Source: Daejeonella lutea
GTDB taxonomy: Bacteria; Bacteroidota; Bacteroidia; Sphingobacteriales; Sphingobacteriaceae
DNA: 64,000 bases
NCBI RefSeq assembly: GCF_900168015.1
Contig: NZ_FUYR01000001.1
Coordinates: 1,858,943 to 1,922,942, forward strand
Direction of reading: 5' to 3'
The notes under the pieces are model-generated. The model was not told the origin of the DNA. It made no database searches and was given only the letters and a program-made list of their open reading frames with translations. This document shows, one piece after another, positions 19,065 through 27,772 of the stretch (position 1 is its first letter; the number at the start of each line of letters is the position of its first letter). Both the position numbers and the translations under genes were made by a program.

Positions 19065-20738
19065 TTATGGCACCCCGGTGGTATGTGCTTTCAGGATTGC
19101 ATTTTGTTTAAGGAATTCAGTAACGTCGTAACTGCGCGCGGTACTTCGTATATTCTTTGTTGAATCAGGTTTTACAGATCCGGGCTTGTGAGCCTTGTTG
19201 AACCCGGTAAGGGTTTTAGCTGTTGTAAGACGCGGATTTCCTAAAATGCCGGTCACCGAATGGGTTGAATTTTGGGACGTATTACCAGTGCTATCTATTT
19301 TAATTATCGGCTTACCTCCTTCAAGCTTATCCAGCAAAGTGCCATTACCGTCGAGGATGTTGCCATCTTTGTCGATGGTGTATCCGGAAAGGGTTTGTGA
19401 ATAATAGATTATTTTGGGATCTGCTGAGATTAGCTTACCAGATTTATCCAGCCAGATTACACTTCTTTCCGGATAAAAAGCAGAGTTATAATTATCTGTA
19501 GATGCAGCTGCAATTGTAAGATTGGAAGATTTCTGTCCTGCATTTTCGTTGCTTGCGTTTTGAGAGATCGAAGCATTGGTGTCAGGTGTCAATACTCGAC
19601 TGAGGCGGGCAGAAATATGCTTTGTATCATAAGGCTTTTTGTTAACGCTCAGCAATACGGTTGGCCCAATTTTGAGCATATCACTTTTAGTCTGCGGTAA
19701 AACCGGGGTCGAATTTTTCGACACGTTATCAATACGCAGATCATTTTCCGCTGGCGACCAGGCCAGGGATAGAATACTGGAGAGCACCGCTAAGATTGCA
19801 AATAATTGAAACTTAAGATTCAGGCGGCGGGGCTGCCCATTTGTTATCCTTTTAATTCTATTTAACAAAGAATAGCTTTTCCCTGTTATTGCCATGCTTA
19901 ATAACTGATCCTGCTTTTTAACCTTTTCAAGCTCTAACAGCGTTAGAGCATAATCAAGAGGATGCCCTGTTAATTCCAAGACAAGGTCATCGCAGGCATT
20001 CTCCCTTTCGGTATCAATCGATCTTCCGGCTAACCAAACAAAGGGGTTAAAGAACAAAATTGTTTCAATACTTACTACCAGCATATTGACCACGTAATCA
20101 TTTCTGCGAATGTGTGCTAACTCATGGATAATAATTGCTTCGAGCTGTTGGGGAGTAAATTGGCTCAAGACGGAAGCTGGCAGCAATATCATCGGCTTAA
20201 GATATCCAACCACCGTAGGCACGTAAACTTTTGCGGATTGGACGAAAATTATTACCCGGCTTATGCCCATGCCCAGGGCTAGCGTACGGAACCTGGCAGT
20301 CAGTTCGTCGGAAACTGCACTTATCCCCTTATTTTTAATTTGGTTTACTTTGTGATACCCCGCCAAAAGAATAGCAACCTGTGTAATTAAGCCCAGGGTA
20401 TATACTAAAGCAATCAGGGGGAAAATTTGTTCCGTTTCAGTAAACACAGAAGAGCTCAAATTCCAGACAACATCCGGATAGTCAGTGGATGTTACCGTCG
20501 GCTCTCCCGCCATCCCAACACCCATTCCCGAATTAAATTGAACGTAAAAGGTTTGAATAAACCAGAGCAGCATACCACACATCCCAATAAATGAAAGATT
20601 ATGCTTTAATCTTGGTTTTAAGTTGGGATTAAGTATTAATATAGAATGCAGAAGTAAAAAGATCAATGCTCCTTGCCACAATGAATGGATAATACTCCAG
20701 CCGGTAGCCTTAACCAATGTCGCATAAAAATTTGCCAT
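19065..20738 (-). CDS. BlaR1/MecR1-like M56 membrane metallopeptidase
   Basis: 557 residues. Four to five membrane helices (about 14-34, 46-64, 105-128, 215-235, 310-325) surround a zinc-protease site IIIHELAHIRRND with H205, E206 and H209; the downstream NACDDLV supplies the third ligand. This matches M56 peptidases, which on signal cleave a BlaI-type repressor. The C-terminal 230 residues are not a penicillin-binding sensor domain but a low-complexity periplasmic tail (SQNASNENAGQKSS, KSGKLISADPK), so beta-lactam sensing is unlikely. It starts 3 nt after the blaI-like stop, a classic paired arrangement. Confidence 0.92.
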   Translation of the reverse strand: MANFYATLVKATGWSIIHSLWQGALIFLLLHSILILNPNLKPRLKHNLSFIGMCGMLLWFIQTFYVQFNSGMGVGMAGEPTVTSTDYPDVVWNLSSSVFTETEQIFPLIALVYTLGLITQVAILLAGYHKVNQIKNKGISAVSDELTARFRTLALGMGISRVIIFVQSAKVYVPTVVGYLKPMILLPASVLSQFTPQQLEAIIIHELAHIRRNDYVVNMLVVSIETILFFNPFVWLAGRSIDTERENACDDLVLELTGHPLDYALTLLELEKVKKQDQLLSMAITGKSYSLLNRIKRITNGQPRRLNLKFQLFAILAVLSSILSLAWSPAENDLRIDNVSKNSTPVLPQTKSDMLKIGPTVLLSVNKKPYDTKHISARLSRVLTPDTNASISQNASNENAGQKSSNLTIAAASTDNYNSAFYPERSVIWLDKSGKLISADPKIIYYSQTLSGYTIDKDGNILDGNGTLLDKLEGGKPIIKIDSTGNTSQNSTHSVTGILGNPRLTTAKTLTGFNKAHKPGSVKPDSTKNIRSTARSYDVTEFLKQNAILKAHTTGVP

Positions 20739-20741
20739 CGC

Positions 20742-21119
20742 TTATTTTCTTAATTGTGTGAGGTATTTCTGAATCGCATCAATTTCCTCGTCGCTCGCCG
20801 TATGATTCCCCAGGGCTTGCATAACAAGCCTTGCCGCAGATCCATTATAAACAGTATCTATCATTTTGCCTAGAATCTGCTGCTGCACTTCTTCTTTACC
20901 TGCCTCAGCTTTGTAAATATGGATCTTGGACGACGCATCTCGGCTCAGCAATCCCTTTTCGTGCATGACCTGCATCTGTTTCAGAGTTGTTGTATATCCA
21001 GTCTCCTTATTTTGCTCCAGGATTTCATGTACTTCACGAACAGTGCATTTTTCTTTATCCCACAGGATCTGGAGAATTTCCAGCTCTGTTTCACTTGGCT
21101 TATAGTTCTTGATACTCAT
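20742..21119 (-). CDS. BlaI/MecI-family repressor
   Basis: 125 residues from ATG 21119 (MSIKNYKPSETELEILQILW). I prefer this over the ATG at 21131 because the proximal operator (21133-21148) lies directly against the latter. A winged helix occupies residues 1-75 (CTVREVHEILEQN, GYTTTLKQMQVMHEKGLL) and a dimerisation helix region follows (AARLVMQALGNHTASDEEID). Proteins of this family repress their own operon until cleaved by the partner M56 protease encoded next. Two palindromes upstream are the probable binding sites. Confidence 0.93.
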   Translation of the reverse strand: MSIKNYKPSETELEILQILWDKEKCTVREVHEILEQNKETGYTTTLKQMQVMHEKGLLSRDASSKIHIYKAEAGKEEVQQQILGKMIDTVYNGSAARLVMQALGNHTASDEEIDAIQKYLTQLRK

Positions 21120-21132
21120 AATAGGCTCCATG

Positions 21133-21180
21133 TACGATTTAAATCGTATTTAAAATCTAATGTACGATTTAAATCGTACA
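21133..21180. promoter_or_regulatory. Twin palindromic operators of the BlaI-like repressor
   Basis: Two copies of one palindrome: 21133-21148 (TACGATTTAAATCGTA) and 21161-21180 (TGTACGATTTAAATCGTACA). Both contain ACGATTTAAATCGT and their centres are 30 bp apart, about three helix turns, so two dimers could bind the same face. BlaI/MecI family operators are TACA-TGTA dyads, which fits. They cover the region between start codon and promoter, as expected for autorepression. Confidence 0.85.
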
Positions 21181-21181
21181 T

Positions 21182-21623
21182 TCAAATTTTTTTTGATTTT
21201 TTTATTATAACTTGAAGTTCAAGGTCAAGCGCCAGGCATTGAATCGATATTTTTATCCTCAGCCCACAGGAATGAAGCTTTATTTACTTTATATAAACTT
21301 AATGAAGGAAGCTGTAGAAATAACGACCCGTTGAGAGGTTTAAATTTCTCAAACTGAGATTTGAAAAAATTGGCATACCGCCTTTCCTGCTTACAAAAGC
21401 AATTTAAGGATCTGGTATAAGGATTGAATAGATTTATATGCCCTCCAAAAGGGCATGTTTTTCATAGGTAGATGTAGGGTCGGGTATTTATACCCGGCCC
21501 TTTTTTATGACCTATTAAATCAGTAATTGGGATTACTTATCGACCTAAAATGATCAGATTACTAAGGGCTTGCAAAGATCGAATGAAAAGGTTTATCCAC
21601 CGATATTTGCATGAAATGCCGAT
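21182..21623. other. Gene-free interval ending in a strong hairpin; possible small RNA
   Basis: No supported protein gene. The right half carries a hairpin ATGCCC/GGGCAT at 21438-21456 and, 20 nt further, a strong terminator at 21477-21506. A plus-strand transcript therefore seems to end here, but no gene is upstream on this strand; an unannotated RNA of up to about 250 nt is possible. A 20-codon frame at 21272-21334 is too short to support. Confidence 0.4.
21477..21506 (+). terminator. Rho-independent terminator
   Basis: Stem GGG-T-CGGGTA (21477-21486), loop TTTA, then TACCCG-G-CCC (21491-21500) followed by six T. Ten-pair stem with one G-T pair. Confidence 0.8.
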
Positions 21624-21833
21624 TTAAATTTCAGTATGTCTGATAAAGTTTTGCTGTACTAAGCCTCCTAAATATCCCAGCACCACCCCGCTCACCGCCG
21701 CCGCAATCATAACTACTCCAGGTGCGAGTTCATCTTCTGGTGTTAAACGATCCAGAAAGACCAGTTTAAAGAATAATAAAAATCCGGCGAAGCCGATGAG
21801 AAAACCGATGATCTTACCTGCTTTATTTTTCAT
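21624..21833 (-). CDS. Small two-helix membrane protein
   Basis: 69 residues from ATG 21833 (MKNKAGKIIGFLIGFAGFLL). I choose this start because it gives a positively charged N-tail before helix one; the 19 codons upstream are polar-poor and overlap likely promoter DNA (TTACTTTG). Two helices (about 8-28 and 39-60) flank a short acidic loop TPEDELAPG. Family not recognised; the pattern recalls small DUF-type inner membrane proteins of Bacteroidota. Confidence 0.6.
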   Translation of the reverse strand: MKNKAGKIIGFLIGFAGFLLFFKLVFLDRLTPEDELAPGVVMIAAAVSGVVLGYLGGLVQQNFIRHTEI

Positions 21834-22040
21834 ATTGTTTGGTAATAAAAAAGTACTTTGATATACAAAGTAAGCATAAATACTACACATCCAAATTATT
21901 TTTTCCGATTTTAAATAAAATGGCGCCAGGACTCCGGAGGCTGTACATACTTATTCTGGCGATAAAAACAATAGTCGAAATGACCGTATGTAATTGATTA
22001 TAATTTTTTAGATTTAGTATAACTAACTAAACATAAACTC

Positions 22041-22373
22041 ATGGGCACATTTGTAATCAAAAAACGGAATAATGGGGAGTTTCAGTTCGACCTGAAAGCA
22101 GGAAACGGACAGACCATCCTAACAAGTGAAGGTTACACCACAAAATCGGGGTGTGAGAATGGGATTGAATCAGTAAGGACGAATTCTCAGGATGAATCCA
22201 GGTTCGAAAGAAAGATTTCGGCAAATATGAAATACTATTTCAGCCTTAAAGCTTCAAACGGACAAATTATTGGCACCAGTGAAATGTATGAAAGTTCATC
22301 ATCCCGAGACAAGGGAGTTGATTCTGTACAGAGTAATGCGAAAGGTGCAAAAGTGGATGATCAGACTGTATAA
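22041..22373 (+). CDS. YegP/DUF1508 family protein
   Basis: 110 residues made of two tandem DUF1508 repeats of about 50 residues: first NNGEFQFDLKAGNGQTILTS with GYTTKSGCENGIESV, second MKYYFSLKASNGQIIGTSEM with SSSSRDKGVDSVQSNA. Each repeat is a small beta-beta-alpha-beta unit. The family is widespread and often stress-linked, without a defined biochemical role. No signal peptide, so cytoplasmic. It is monocistronic and divergent from the small membrane protein. Confidence 0.92.
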   Translation: MGTFVIKKRNNGEFQFDLKAGNGQTILTSEGYTTKSGCENGIESVRTNSQDESRFERKISANMKYYFSLKASNGQIIGTSEMYESSSSRDKGVDSVQSNAKGAKVDDQTV

Positions 22374-22483
22374 GATGCCATACACCATGCTCCCTGGCCA
22401 TACAGGTCCTAAACAAAGGCCGGGGTGCATTTAATGTCTGACACTCAAACCGTACCTGACGGCAAGTAAAAAACGACGTACGT

Positions 22484-23590
22484 TTATTTTAGTGAATCGT
22501 AGGTCATTTTAACGGTATTAATCTCGTTTAAAAGCCCGTTTCTATAAATATCACCCCCCAGCTGCCAGAACATAATACCGCCAAGCTTATGGTCGATCAC
22601 ATACTTGGTTTTGTCGGCAATTGAGCGCTTGTCGTCATACACAAATAACTGCTTTAGCTGCGGATTGTAGATATACGGTGCGTGAGCTACGTCATCCCAA
22701 AGGTATTGCCAGCCTGCCGACTTTGGCATTTGGGCTGCAATTTGTTTATAGTTAACGGTCCCTTTCTGGGTACCCGTTTGATAAGGACCTCCTTCAATGC
22801 CAGGCACCTCAAACAATTTCCCATAAAAGGCACCACCGACCACTATTTTTTTGGCCGGTACACCAATCTTTAAAAGTGTTTTAACAATGGTATCAGCAGA
22901 CCTGGGTTGTTTTTCCGTGGAGTAAAGAGCCGTATGATGGGTCGCCCGGGTGCCACCTGCAAGATCATAACTCATCAGATTCACATAATCTACTTTCTTC
23001 ATCACCTTCTTCCATTCGATCGCGTCATCAATGAAACGCTGCGAACCACCTGCTGCAAAGCTCAGCTGATATTTCTTCCCAAGTTTTCGGAGCTCTTTGA
23101 CCAGCAGGGTAAAATTCGGCTTGTCCTCCGGTGTAAATTTATGTCCTTCAGGGCCCTGTACACCCGGGTATTCCCAGTCGAGATCCAGACCATCTACCTG
23201 AAAATAATCATAAAGCTCCTTTATTGACCGGGTGAATTCCTTCCTTCCAATTTCGGTTGCGAATACATCGGAACAGGTGGGACAGCCGCCCCAACCTCCA
23301 AGAGAAAGCAGCACCTTCAAATCCGGATTCTGTGCTTTCATTGAAACCATTTTTCGAATGGTCAATGTATCCTGCGCTCGTCTCAGTTTAAATTTATTGC
23401 CTTCCAGCCTGCCAAAGCAAAAAATGATATCAGTCATCTGATTTGCATCAACGCTATCGAGGCCGGCCGCTGAGCCCGAATAATACGATAATACCTTAAT
23501 GTTGTTTTTCGGGATCTGGCTGAATGCAGTATGTGTCAGTAAAGAAAGCGCTACAAGAGCACTAGATTTTGCGAATTTTATTGTTAGCAT
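22484..23590 (-). CDS. GH18 chitinase-like exported glycosidase
   Basis: 368 residues with a signal peptide (cut near AFSQ). One GH18 domain fills the rest: the strand motif KVLLSLGGWGG near 92-102 and the catalytic DGLDLDWE with D133, D136, D138 and the acid E140; MSYDLAGG (M-x-Y-D) and the final GGIMFWQLGGD strand with its tryptophan complete the barrel. A disulfide CPTC lies at 103-106. It should cut chitin-type beta-1,4-GlcNAc chains or peptidoglycan-related glycans in periplasm or outside. No carbohydrate-binding or secretion domain is present. The neighbouring glucosaminidase gene is divergent. Confidence 0.93.
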   Translation of the reverse strand: MLTIKFAKSSALVALSLLTHTAFSQIPKNNIKVLSYYSGSAAGLDSVDANQMTDIIFCFGRLEGNKFKLRRAQDTLTIRKMVSMKAQNPDLKVLLSLGGWGGCPTCSDVFATEIGRKEFTRSIKELYDYFQVDGLDLDWEYPGVQGPEGHKFTPEDKPNFTLLVKELRKLGKKYQLSFAAGGSQRFIDDAIEWKKVMKKVDYVNLMSYDLAGGTRATHHTALYSTEKQPRSADTIVKTLLKIGVPAKKIVVGGAFYGKLFEVPGIEGGPYQTGTQKGTVNYKQIAAQMPKSAGWQYLWDDVAHAPYIYNPQLKQLFVYDDKRSIADKTKYVIDHKLGGIMFWQLGGDIYRNGLLNEINTVKMTYDSLK

Positions 23591-23977
23591 AAGACCAGGA
23601 TTACAGGGATAATATCTTCATTTAAATATATTCATTTGAAAGAAATTAATGCTTTCCTGTTGAAAATGTTGCAATCCTTTTAAGCCTGCCTGACACCTCG
23701 TAACTGTAAAGGTCCAATTTTATAGCTTCAGAAGACTCGTAGTAGCAGCTGAAGTTTTAATGGCAATTTCATGACAATTTTAACTGATTTTTCCGGGGAA
23801 ATACCAACGAAAAAAGTGCGTTTAAAGCGCACTGAGGCACTTTTTGTTTCGCAGCTATGCCTCCCGCATAAGAACCCGTAAAAGGGTCAAAAAAGGCGTA
23901 CTAAACCAAAATAAGCTCCGTTTAAGATGTATACATTTATTATTAACGGCACGTTTGGTGCACCTAAATAAAAATTT
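23591..23977. other. Divergent intergenic region with an internal hairpin
   Basis: 387 nt between divergent GH18 and glucosaminidase genes. It carries the hairpin at 23810-23845 and A/T-rich promoter DNA near both genes. No ORF is supported. Confidence 0.5.
23810..23845 (+). terminator. Possible terminator or bidirectional hairpin
   Basis: AAAAAAGTGC (from 23810) can pair with GCACTTTTT (23837-23845); an inner alternative stem AGTGCG/CGCACT uses 23815-23832. Plus-strand T-run is present, but no plus-strand gene is upstream, so the function is unclear. Confidence 0.45.
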
Positions 23978-24628
23978 ATGATAAAGAAAAAGAGTTTGAA
24001 AAGCTATTTGTTTTATGGGTTACTGATTTTCATGGGATATGGTGCTGGTCACTTTTATTTCCCAACCAAGGATACAAATCCCGCTGAAGCATATGTTGCT
24101 GTTGACACCACAGATACTGAGGAATTTTCAGCCGAAGCTTTACTAGCATATATGAAGAAACTTAAAATAAAATATCCTGAGACAGTATTGGCCCAGGCAA
24201 TACTCGAGACCGGTAATTTTACTTCAGATATCTTCAAAGAAAACCACAATCTATTTGGAATGAAGGTAGCTGGAAGCAGGCCAACCTCTGCAATCGGGAC
24301 GAACCGCAACCATGCTCAGTACAGGAATTGGAAAGAATCAGTAGTGGACTATGCTTTATTTCAAAGCTTTATTATTGCGAAGCTTCCCAGCAACAATAAG
24401 CAGGAGTATCGAACCTATATCCAGAAGTTCTATTCGACCACCTCAGATTATTTAGTACGTATTGACAGAGCTATAAACAGCAACGCCATTTTCGGATCAG
24501 AAAACACACAAAAAAATATGATCACTTCACAGGCAAGTATGAATCCGTTCGATATATTCAGCACCATTTCAGCCATTCCAGGTTTGGTTACTGGAGGTGG
24601 TATAGCGGCCAGCACATTAAAGCGTTAA
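23978..24628 (+). CDS. Glucosaminidase-domain peptidoglycan hydrolase (FlgJ/LytG-like)
   Basis: 216 residues. The N-terminus is an uncleaved membrane anchor (YLFYGLLIFMGYGAGHFYF) after a lysine-rich tail. Residues 50-170 are a mannosyl-glycoprotein endo-GlcNAcase-like domain: catalytic AQAILETGNFTSD with the glutamate in LETG, the NHNLFGMK motif and YRNWKESVVDYALFQ. It should hydrolyse the glycan backbone of peptidoglycan on the periplasmic side, for growth or cell separation. A good rho-independent terminator follows, so the transcript is monocistronic. Confidence 0.9.
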   Translation: MIKKKSLKSYLFYGLLIFMGYGAGHFYFPTKDTNPAEAYVAVDTTDTEEFSAEALLAYMKKLKIKYPETVLAQAILETGNFTSDIFKENHNLFGMKVAGSRPTSAIGTNRNHAQYRNWKESVVDYALFQSFIIAKLPSNNKQEYRTYIQKFYSTTSDYLVRIDRAINSNAIFGSENTQKNMITSQASMNPFDIFSTISAIPGLVTGGGIAASTLKR

Positions 24629-24651
24629 AAACAAAAAAATAAGAATTATTA

Positions 24652-24680
24652 AAGGTTGCCTATTTCGGCAACCTTTTTTT
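24652..24680 (+). terminator. Rho-independent terminator of the glucosaminidase gene
   Basis: AAGGTTGCC (24652-24660), loop TATTTC, GGCAACCTT (24667-24675), then more T. Nine perfect pairs, 24 nt after the stop codon. Confidence 0.92.
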
Positions 24681-24712
24681 GTTTAAATTTATTCTGAATT
24701 ACGCCTCCTCAA

Positions 24713-25120
24713 ATGAACAGAGTAAAACCACTTTCGGTTATCACTATTGATGATGACCCGGTAAGTCAGTTTATTGCCAGAAAGATTATAATGAGCTGCG
24801 AACCTGATTGCGATCCCCGGTCTTTTGTGGATCCTAAGCAGGGCCTTGAGTATTTTATTCAACATCAAAATAATGAAGAACTGCTGCCGGACATTCTGCT
24901 CCTGGACCTGAGCATGCCTGACCTGGACGGGTTCCAGGTTCTTGATGGATTAACTCAAATAAACCTGCAGAAAAAAGTACATATTTTCATGCTAACCTCT
25001 TCGATCTCTGCTGAAGATATGCAAAGAGCTAAAGGGTATGACATCGTGGACGGATTTCAGCTTAAACCATTGTCGCGAGACACGTTTAATAAGATCAAAG
25101 AGGGCGTTCTAGCTGAATAA
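24713..25120 (+). CDS. Single-domain CheY-like response regulator
   Basis: 135 residues, receiver domain only. Acidic pocket DDD (13-15), phospho-acceptor D65 in ILLLDLSMPDLDG, switch S/T in MLTSS, and K in FQLKPLSRD. No output domain, so it signals by protein contact or phosphotransfer. No kinase gene is adjacent; the PAS-HisKA protein at 26968-27657 lacks an ATPase domain and might at best be a distant partner. Confidence 0.92.
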   Translation: MNRVKPLSVITIDDDPVSQFIARKIIMSCEPDCDPRSFVDPKQGLEYFIQHQNNEELLPDILLLDLSMPDLDGFQVLDGLTQINLQKKVHIFMLTSSISAEDMQRAKGYDIVDGFQLKPLSRDTFNKIKEGVLAE

Positions 25121-25347
25121 GTCAATAAAGTCTATTAAACCCTATTCTATTCGCTTAGCGGATTGATATTCGCTGTCTTTTTTTACACTACGCGCGAACC
25201 TGACTAGGGAATATTCGAAAATATACACTCTTATTTATGGCTGTCGGATCTTGAAATGTTCGCGATCACGCGGGGCGCTTAATATTGCCTCGTTCTCCAT
25301 GCAGGAAATTGCAGAAGTTCGAAAAGCCACCACTAAAAGTAGACCAT

Positions 25348-26925
25348 ATGAAACGACGCGATATTATCAAAGGTTTCACCTTGCTCCCACTGACTTCCGG
25401 AGCAATTGCAGGGACTCTAAACTCCGCATTAGGCTCAGATGAAACTCGTGCAGCGCAGCCGCAAAAGCTCACTAATAAAAGCATCTACGAACCTTTGGGC
25501 GTTCGACCGCTATTAAACGGCGGAGGGACGGTTACCGTGGTGGGCGCCAGCCGTGTACTGCCCGAAGTTCAAAAAGCAATGGATGGTGCGGTAAAAGAAT
25601 ATGTGCACCTTTTCGAACTAATGGATGGTGTAGGCCGCAGGCTTGCTGAACTTACAGGCGCTGAATCGGGATGTATCACTCCGGGAGCTTCAGCGGCAAT
25701 AACCGCGGCAACGGCAGCTTGCATTACGGGTGGCGACCCGGATAAAATGTGGATGCTGCCTGACACCCGCGGGATGAAAGATGAAGTGATTATTCCTGCT
25801 TACTCCCGCACAGCCTATGATGCCGCTGCGAGAGCCACGGGTGCGAAAATGGTGCAGGTATCAACTGTGGAGGAACTTCGTGCAGCTGTGGGACCTAAAA
25901 CGGCAATGGTGCTGGTCTTAGGCGGGGCGTTGTCACGCACCGGCCCGCTCTCAGTTTCTGTCATTGCGGGTGTCACCAAGCCAATGGGGATTCCAATTGT
26001 GGTTGACGCCGCCGCGGAGGGCCTGGAAGTTCCGAATCCGCATCTTAGTCAGGGAGCCGACCTGGTAGCCTATAGCGGCGGCAAAAAGCTGCGGGGTCCG
26101 CAATGCTCAGGTTTATTGATCGGGCGAAAAGACCTGATCCCTGCTGCGCGGATTAACACAGGTCCGCACCATGGCTTCGGAAGGGGCTATAAGGTTGGCC
26201 GCGAGGAGATCATGGGATTGATGGCGGCAGTAGAAATGTGGTTCAAACGGGATATGGAGGCAGAAGCGAAGCAGAGCGCAGCCCTGGTTCAGAACATGGC
26301 CAGCCGACTTAAAAATATACCCGGATTAATCCTTACGGCGAATGCCGCTTCACTCAGGATTAGCTGGGACATGGAAAAAATACCGCTGACAGGCTCCGAT
26401 GCCGAACGTCTTCTTTACGATGGAAATCCCCGGATTGTTGTTAGTCTTTCAGGGAGCTACCTGCCCTTCCCTCCCAACCTGCAGCCCTCGATCAGCGTAA
26501 ACGCATCTCAGCTCGAACCCGGGGAAGATAGGATTATAGCAGACCGAATATTTACTTTAATGTCCAATCCGCCAAAACTGGACAAGCCTTCAGGGAATCC
26601 ATCGGCAGATTTAACTGGGCAATGGGATCTGCAGATCATGTTTACTGCGAGTACCGTCAGCCACACATTCGTTATTGAGCAGCAGGGAAATAAGCTGGTC
26701 GGCACGCATTATGGATCAATTGGCTCCCGCGGGCTTGAAGGAAGCATATACGGTGATGATGTTTTGATCCGGAGCTCGTATAGCGCGGGTGGGGCAAGAA
26801 TAAACTATACATTTACCGGTAAAATAATTGCCGGCGAATTAATAGGAAAACTAAGCTTAAGTGAATATGGGCATGCTGAGTGGAAAGCTACACGCCATGT
26901 TTATCCCCCTTTGCTTGTGAGATAA
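25348..26925 (+). CDS. Tat-exported SelA-like PLP enzyme with C-terminal beta domain
   Basis: 525 residues from ATG 25348, chosen because it starts with a twin-arginine signal (MKRRDIIKGFTLLPLTSGAI). Residues 45-430 match the SelA/DgaE group of fold-I PLP enzymes: NGGGTVTVVGAS, GCITPGASAAITAA, IPIVVDAAAEG, and the cofactor lysine K246 in AYSGGKKLRGPQCSG. The remaining 90 residues (LTGQWDLQIMFTASTVSHTF onward) form a small beta-sheet domain seen in hydrolases and oxidoreductases with a WDL start. Relatives act as D-glucosaminate-6-phosphate ammonia-lyase or unknown; a Tat-exported version would act on a periplasmic amino compound. PLP loading before export agrees with Tat use. No operon partners. 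Confidence 0.82.
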   Translation: MKRRDIIKGFTLLPLTSGAIAGTLNSALGSDETRAAQPQKLTNKSIYEPLGVRPLLNGGGTVTVVGASRVLPEVQKAMDGAVKEYVHLFELMDGVGRRLAELTGAESGCITPGASAAITAATAACITGGDPDKMWMLPDTRGMKDEVIIPAYSRTAYDAAARATGAKMVQVSTVEELRAAVGPKTAMVLVLGGALSRTGPLSVSVIAGVTKPMGIPIVVDAAAEGLEVPNPHLSQGADLVAYSGGKKLRGPQCSGLLIGRKDLIPAARINTGPHHGFGRGYKVGREEIMGLMAAVEMWFKRDMEAEAKQSAALVQNMASRLKNIPGLILTANAASLRISWDMEKIPLTGSDAERLLYDGNPRIVVSLSGSYLPFPPNLQPSISVNASQLEPGEDRIIADRIFTLMSNPPKLDKPSGNPSADLTGQWDLQIMFTASTVSHTFVIEQQGNKLVGTHYGSIGSRGLEGSIYGDDVLIRSSYSAGGARINYTFTGKIIAGELIGKLSLSEYGHAEWKATRHVYPPLLVR

Positions 26926-26967
26926 CCGTGGCAACACCAGCGAGATAAGTGAGCTTTAACTGGAATT

Positions 26968-27657
26968 TTATTTGCCTGGCTGCAGAATAGTATTCAGTTC
27001 AATGATCACATTATCCAGTTTAATGGCTGACTCCGAGAGATCACTTATCACACTGAGCAGTTCGTTTATCTCCAGCTCCGTTGTTTTGAGTACTTCTGCA
27101 AGACCCATGATATTTGCTACCGGTGCCCTTAGGTTGTGAGATACAATATAAGTATACTGTTCTAGATCTTCATTTCGTTTTAGCAGCTGTGCAAGAAGGT
27201 CTTCCCTTTCCTTTATAACCTTACTGATCGCCAGGTCCTTTTCTTTCTTTTCTGTTATATCATGGACGGATCCAACCATTCGAACACACACTCCATTTTC
27301 ATCAAACACTGGCGTGACCGTGACCAATCCGTATTTGGTGCCTGAAGGATAAACGGAAACCTCCTCCCACGTGACTGAAGAAGCGGTGCGGATCGCGTCC
27401 CTGTAATTACCGAGTACGAGATCGATTGAAGCTGGTGGAATTACCTGGTCAAGATATTTTCCGACGACATCAGATGATTGCAGGCCAGTAGCACTCAGAA
27501 ATGCCTGATTAATAGACGCAAACCTGAATTTCCCATCGTGTTCGACATCAATCATATAAATGACATCCGTGACGGTATTGTAGATCAGTTCGAGTTCCTT
27601 TTCATGCCTTATGGCCTGCTCAAATGCTGACTTAGAATTATGGGTGCCCTCCGACAT
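26968..27657 (-). CDS. PAS protein with HisKA-like domain but no ATPase domain
   Basis: 229 residues. PAS plus PAC occupy 20-137 (YNTVTDVIYMIDVEHDGKFR, VTPVFDENGVCVRMVGSVHD), then a coiled linker and a HisKA-like helix pair with YIVSHNLRAPVANIMGLAEV (H174). The reading frame stops at ILQPGK and only 42 nt separate it from the convergent gene, so no HATPase was lost downstream in place. Either it is a decayed kinase or a histidine phosphotransfer/dimer partner for other kinases. Cytoplasmic, no membrane helix. Confidence 0.85.
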   Translation of the reverse strand: MSEGTHNSKSAFEQAIRHEKELELIYNTVTDVIYMIDVEHDGKFRFASINQAFLSATGLQSSDVVGKYLDQVIPPASIDLVLGNYRDAIRTASSVTWEEVSVYPSGTKYGLVTVTPVFDENGVCVRMVGSVHDITEKKEKDLAISKVIKEREDLLAQLLKRNEDLEQYTYIVSHNLRAPVANIMGLAEVLKTTELEINELLSVISDLSESAIKLDNVIIELNTILQPGK

Positions 27658-27772
27658 ATTTTAAACCTAAACCCTTTTCCTCCAGTTGATAAGGTCCGCA
27701 ATTTACGACTTTGATTGTATTATTGCCGGTTAAAGTAATCTGGCCGGGGGAATAAGAACTGGGATTTTGACG

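Noticed and set aside
19065-20738. Beta-lactam sensor-transducer
   Set aside because: The protease and helices fit BlaR1, but the penicillin-binding sensor domain with SxxK is absent.
21272-21334. 20-codon frame in the gap before the orphan terminator
   Set aside because: Too short, no promoter or pattern; an RNA gene is as likely.
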